A stretch of DNA of 32,866 bases from Oscillospiraceae bacterium. Lineage in GTDB: Bacteria; Bacillota; Clostridia; Oscillospirales; Oscillospiraceae. The notes below the pieces were generated by a model that saw only the letters and a program-made list of their open reading frames with translations, did no database searches and was not told where the DNA came from. Position numbers and translations under genes: made by a program. Where the stretch lies: positions 1-32,866 of the forward strand of contig CAJGCI010000005.1 in the NCBI GenBank assembly GCA_904501855.1, written 5' to 3'. Shown here piece by piece: positions 32,677-32,866 of the stretch; positions within the stretch are counted from its first letter, which is position 1; each line of letters opens with the position of its first letter.

Positions 32677-32792
32677 CAATAGACACTTTTCTCAAAGCGT
32701 TTAAAATGCGTAAATGGCAGCGAAAAACCATTGTATTTATACCGCTATTGTGTTAAAAACATATAGAAGAAAGAAAAAAAGGAGCGGTACGA

Positions 32793-32866
32793 ATGAGCAC
32801 AGAAGAATGCACCCATGATTGTTCAACCTGTGGGGAAGATTGTGCAGAACGCAGCGGGATCGTAAA
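32793..32866 (+). CDS. Probable Mrp/NBP35-type P-loop ATPase, 5' end only
   Basis: Only 24 complete codons are visible before the window ends. ATG 32793 has AAAAAAGGAG 8 bases upstream, a strong start. The peptide is Cys-rich with the pattern C-x3-C-x2-C-x3-C (C6, C10, C13, C17: CTHDCSTCGEDC), which I recognise as the N-terminus of clostridial Mrp/NBP35-like iron-sulfur cluster carrier ATPases. The P-loop itself lies outside the window. Transcribed divergently from the FHA-FtsW operon. Confidence 0.6.
   Translation, partial: MSTEECTHDCSTCGEDCAERSGIV

Overview
The window reads as chromosomal core and near-core DNA of an anaerobic Clostridia-type Firmicute, possibly of the Lachnospiraceae kind. 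The lineage is inferred from several features: strong GGAGG ribosome-binding sites, TTGACA/TATAAT promoters, a HydABC-type [FeFe]-hydrogenase, an ECF sigma/RsgI-like pair, an FHA-FtsW fusion and a translational GTPase fused to a NYN nuclease. Base composition looks even throughout. I saw no tRNA, rRNA, insertion sequence, prophage or CRISPR array.

Layout. 1-3412 holds pyruvate carboxylase, missing only its first few codons. 3486-10870 is a seven-gene aromatic operon: a consensus promoter, a short Tyr/Phe-rich leader peptide with an intrinsic terminator behind it, then aroF, tyrA, aroB, aroA, aroC, a chorismate mutase-AroE-AroK fusion and aroQ. These cover all seven shikimate steps plus two steps toward tyrosine. 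10886-12591 (minus) is an ECF sigma factor with an RsgI-like membrane anti-sigma partner, preceded by a hairpin-rich leader. 12818-14601 holds a divergent pair, an RluA-type pseudouridine synthase and an unrecognised protein. 14645-18708 (minus) is a translation/RNA operon: an EF-G/TetM-like GTPase with a C-terminal Rae1/YacP-like NYN nuclease, a YlmH-like S4 protein, and truA. 19054-23101 is hydC-hydB-hydA. 23300-24091 is a GntR/FCD regulator. 24189-27670 holds a GH36 alpha-galactosidase, a GT2 glycosyltransferase and a DUF1858 protein. 27715-32598 (minus) holds FHA-FtsW/RodA, a short class B penicillin-binding protein and an ABC-F ATPase. The last 74 bases begin what looks like an Mrp/NBP35 ATPase.

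The strongest leads are three. The first is the Tyr/Phe leader-peptide attenuator of the aro operon, which is too short for ordinary gene calling. The second is the fusion of a ribosome-acting GTPase to a Rae1-like ribonuclease, in one operon with a YlmH-like protein: a possible ribosome rescue or quality-control module. The third is the three-domain chorismate mutase-shikimate dehydrogenase-shikimate kinase. Smaller oddities are a DAHP synthase whose usual metal-ligand Cys is Ser while a Ser next to a metal-ligand His is Cys, and a terminator-like hairpin in the leader of the sigma-factor operon.
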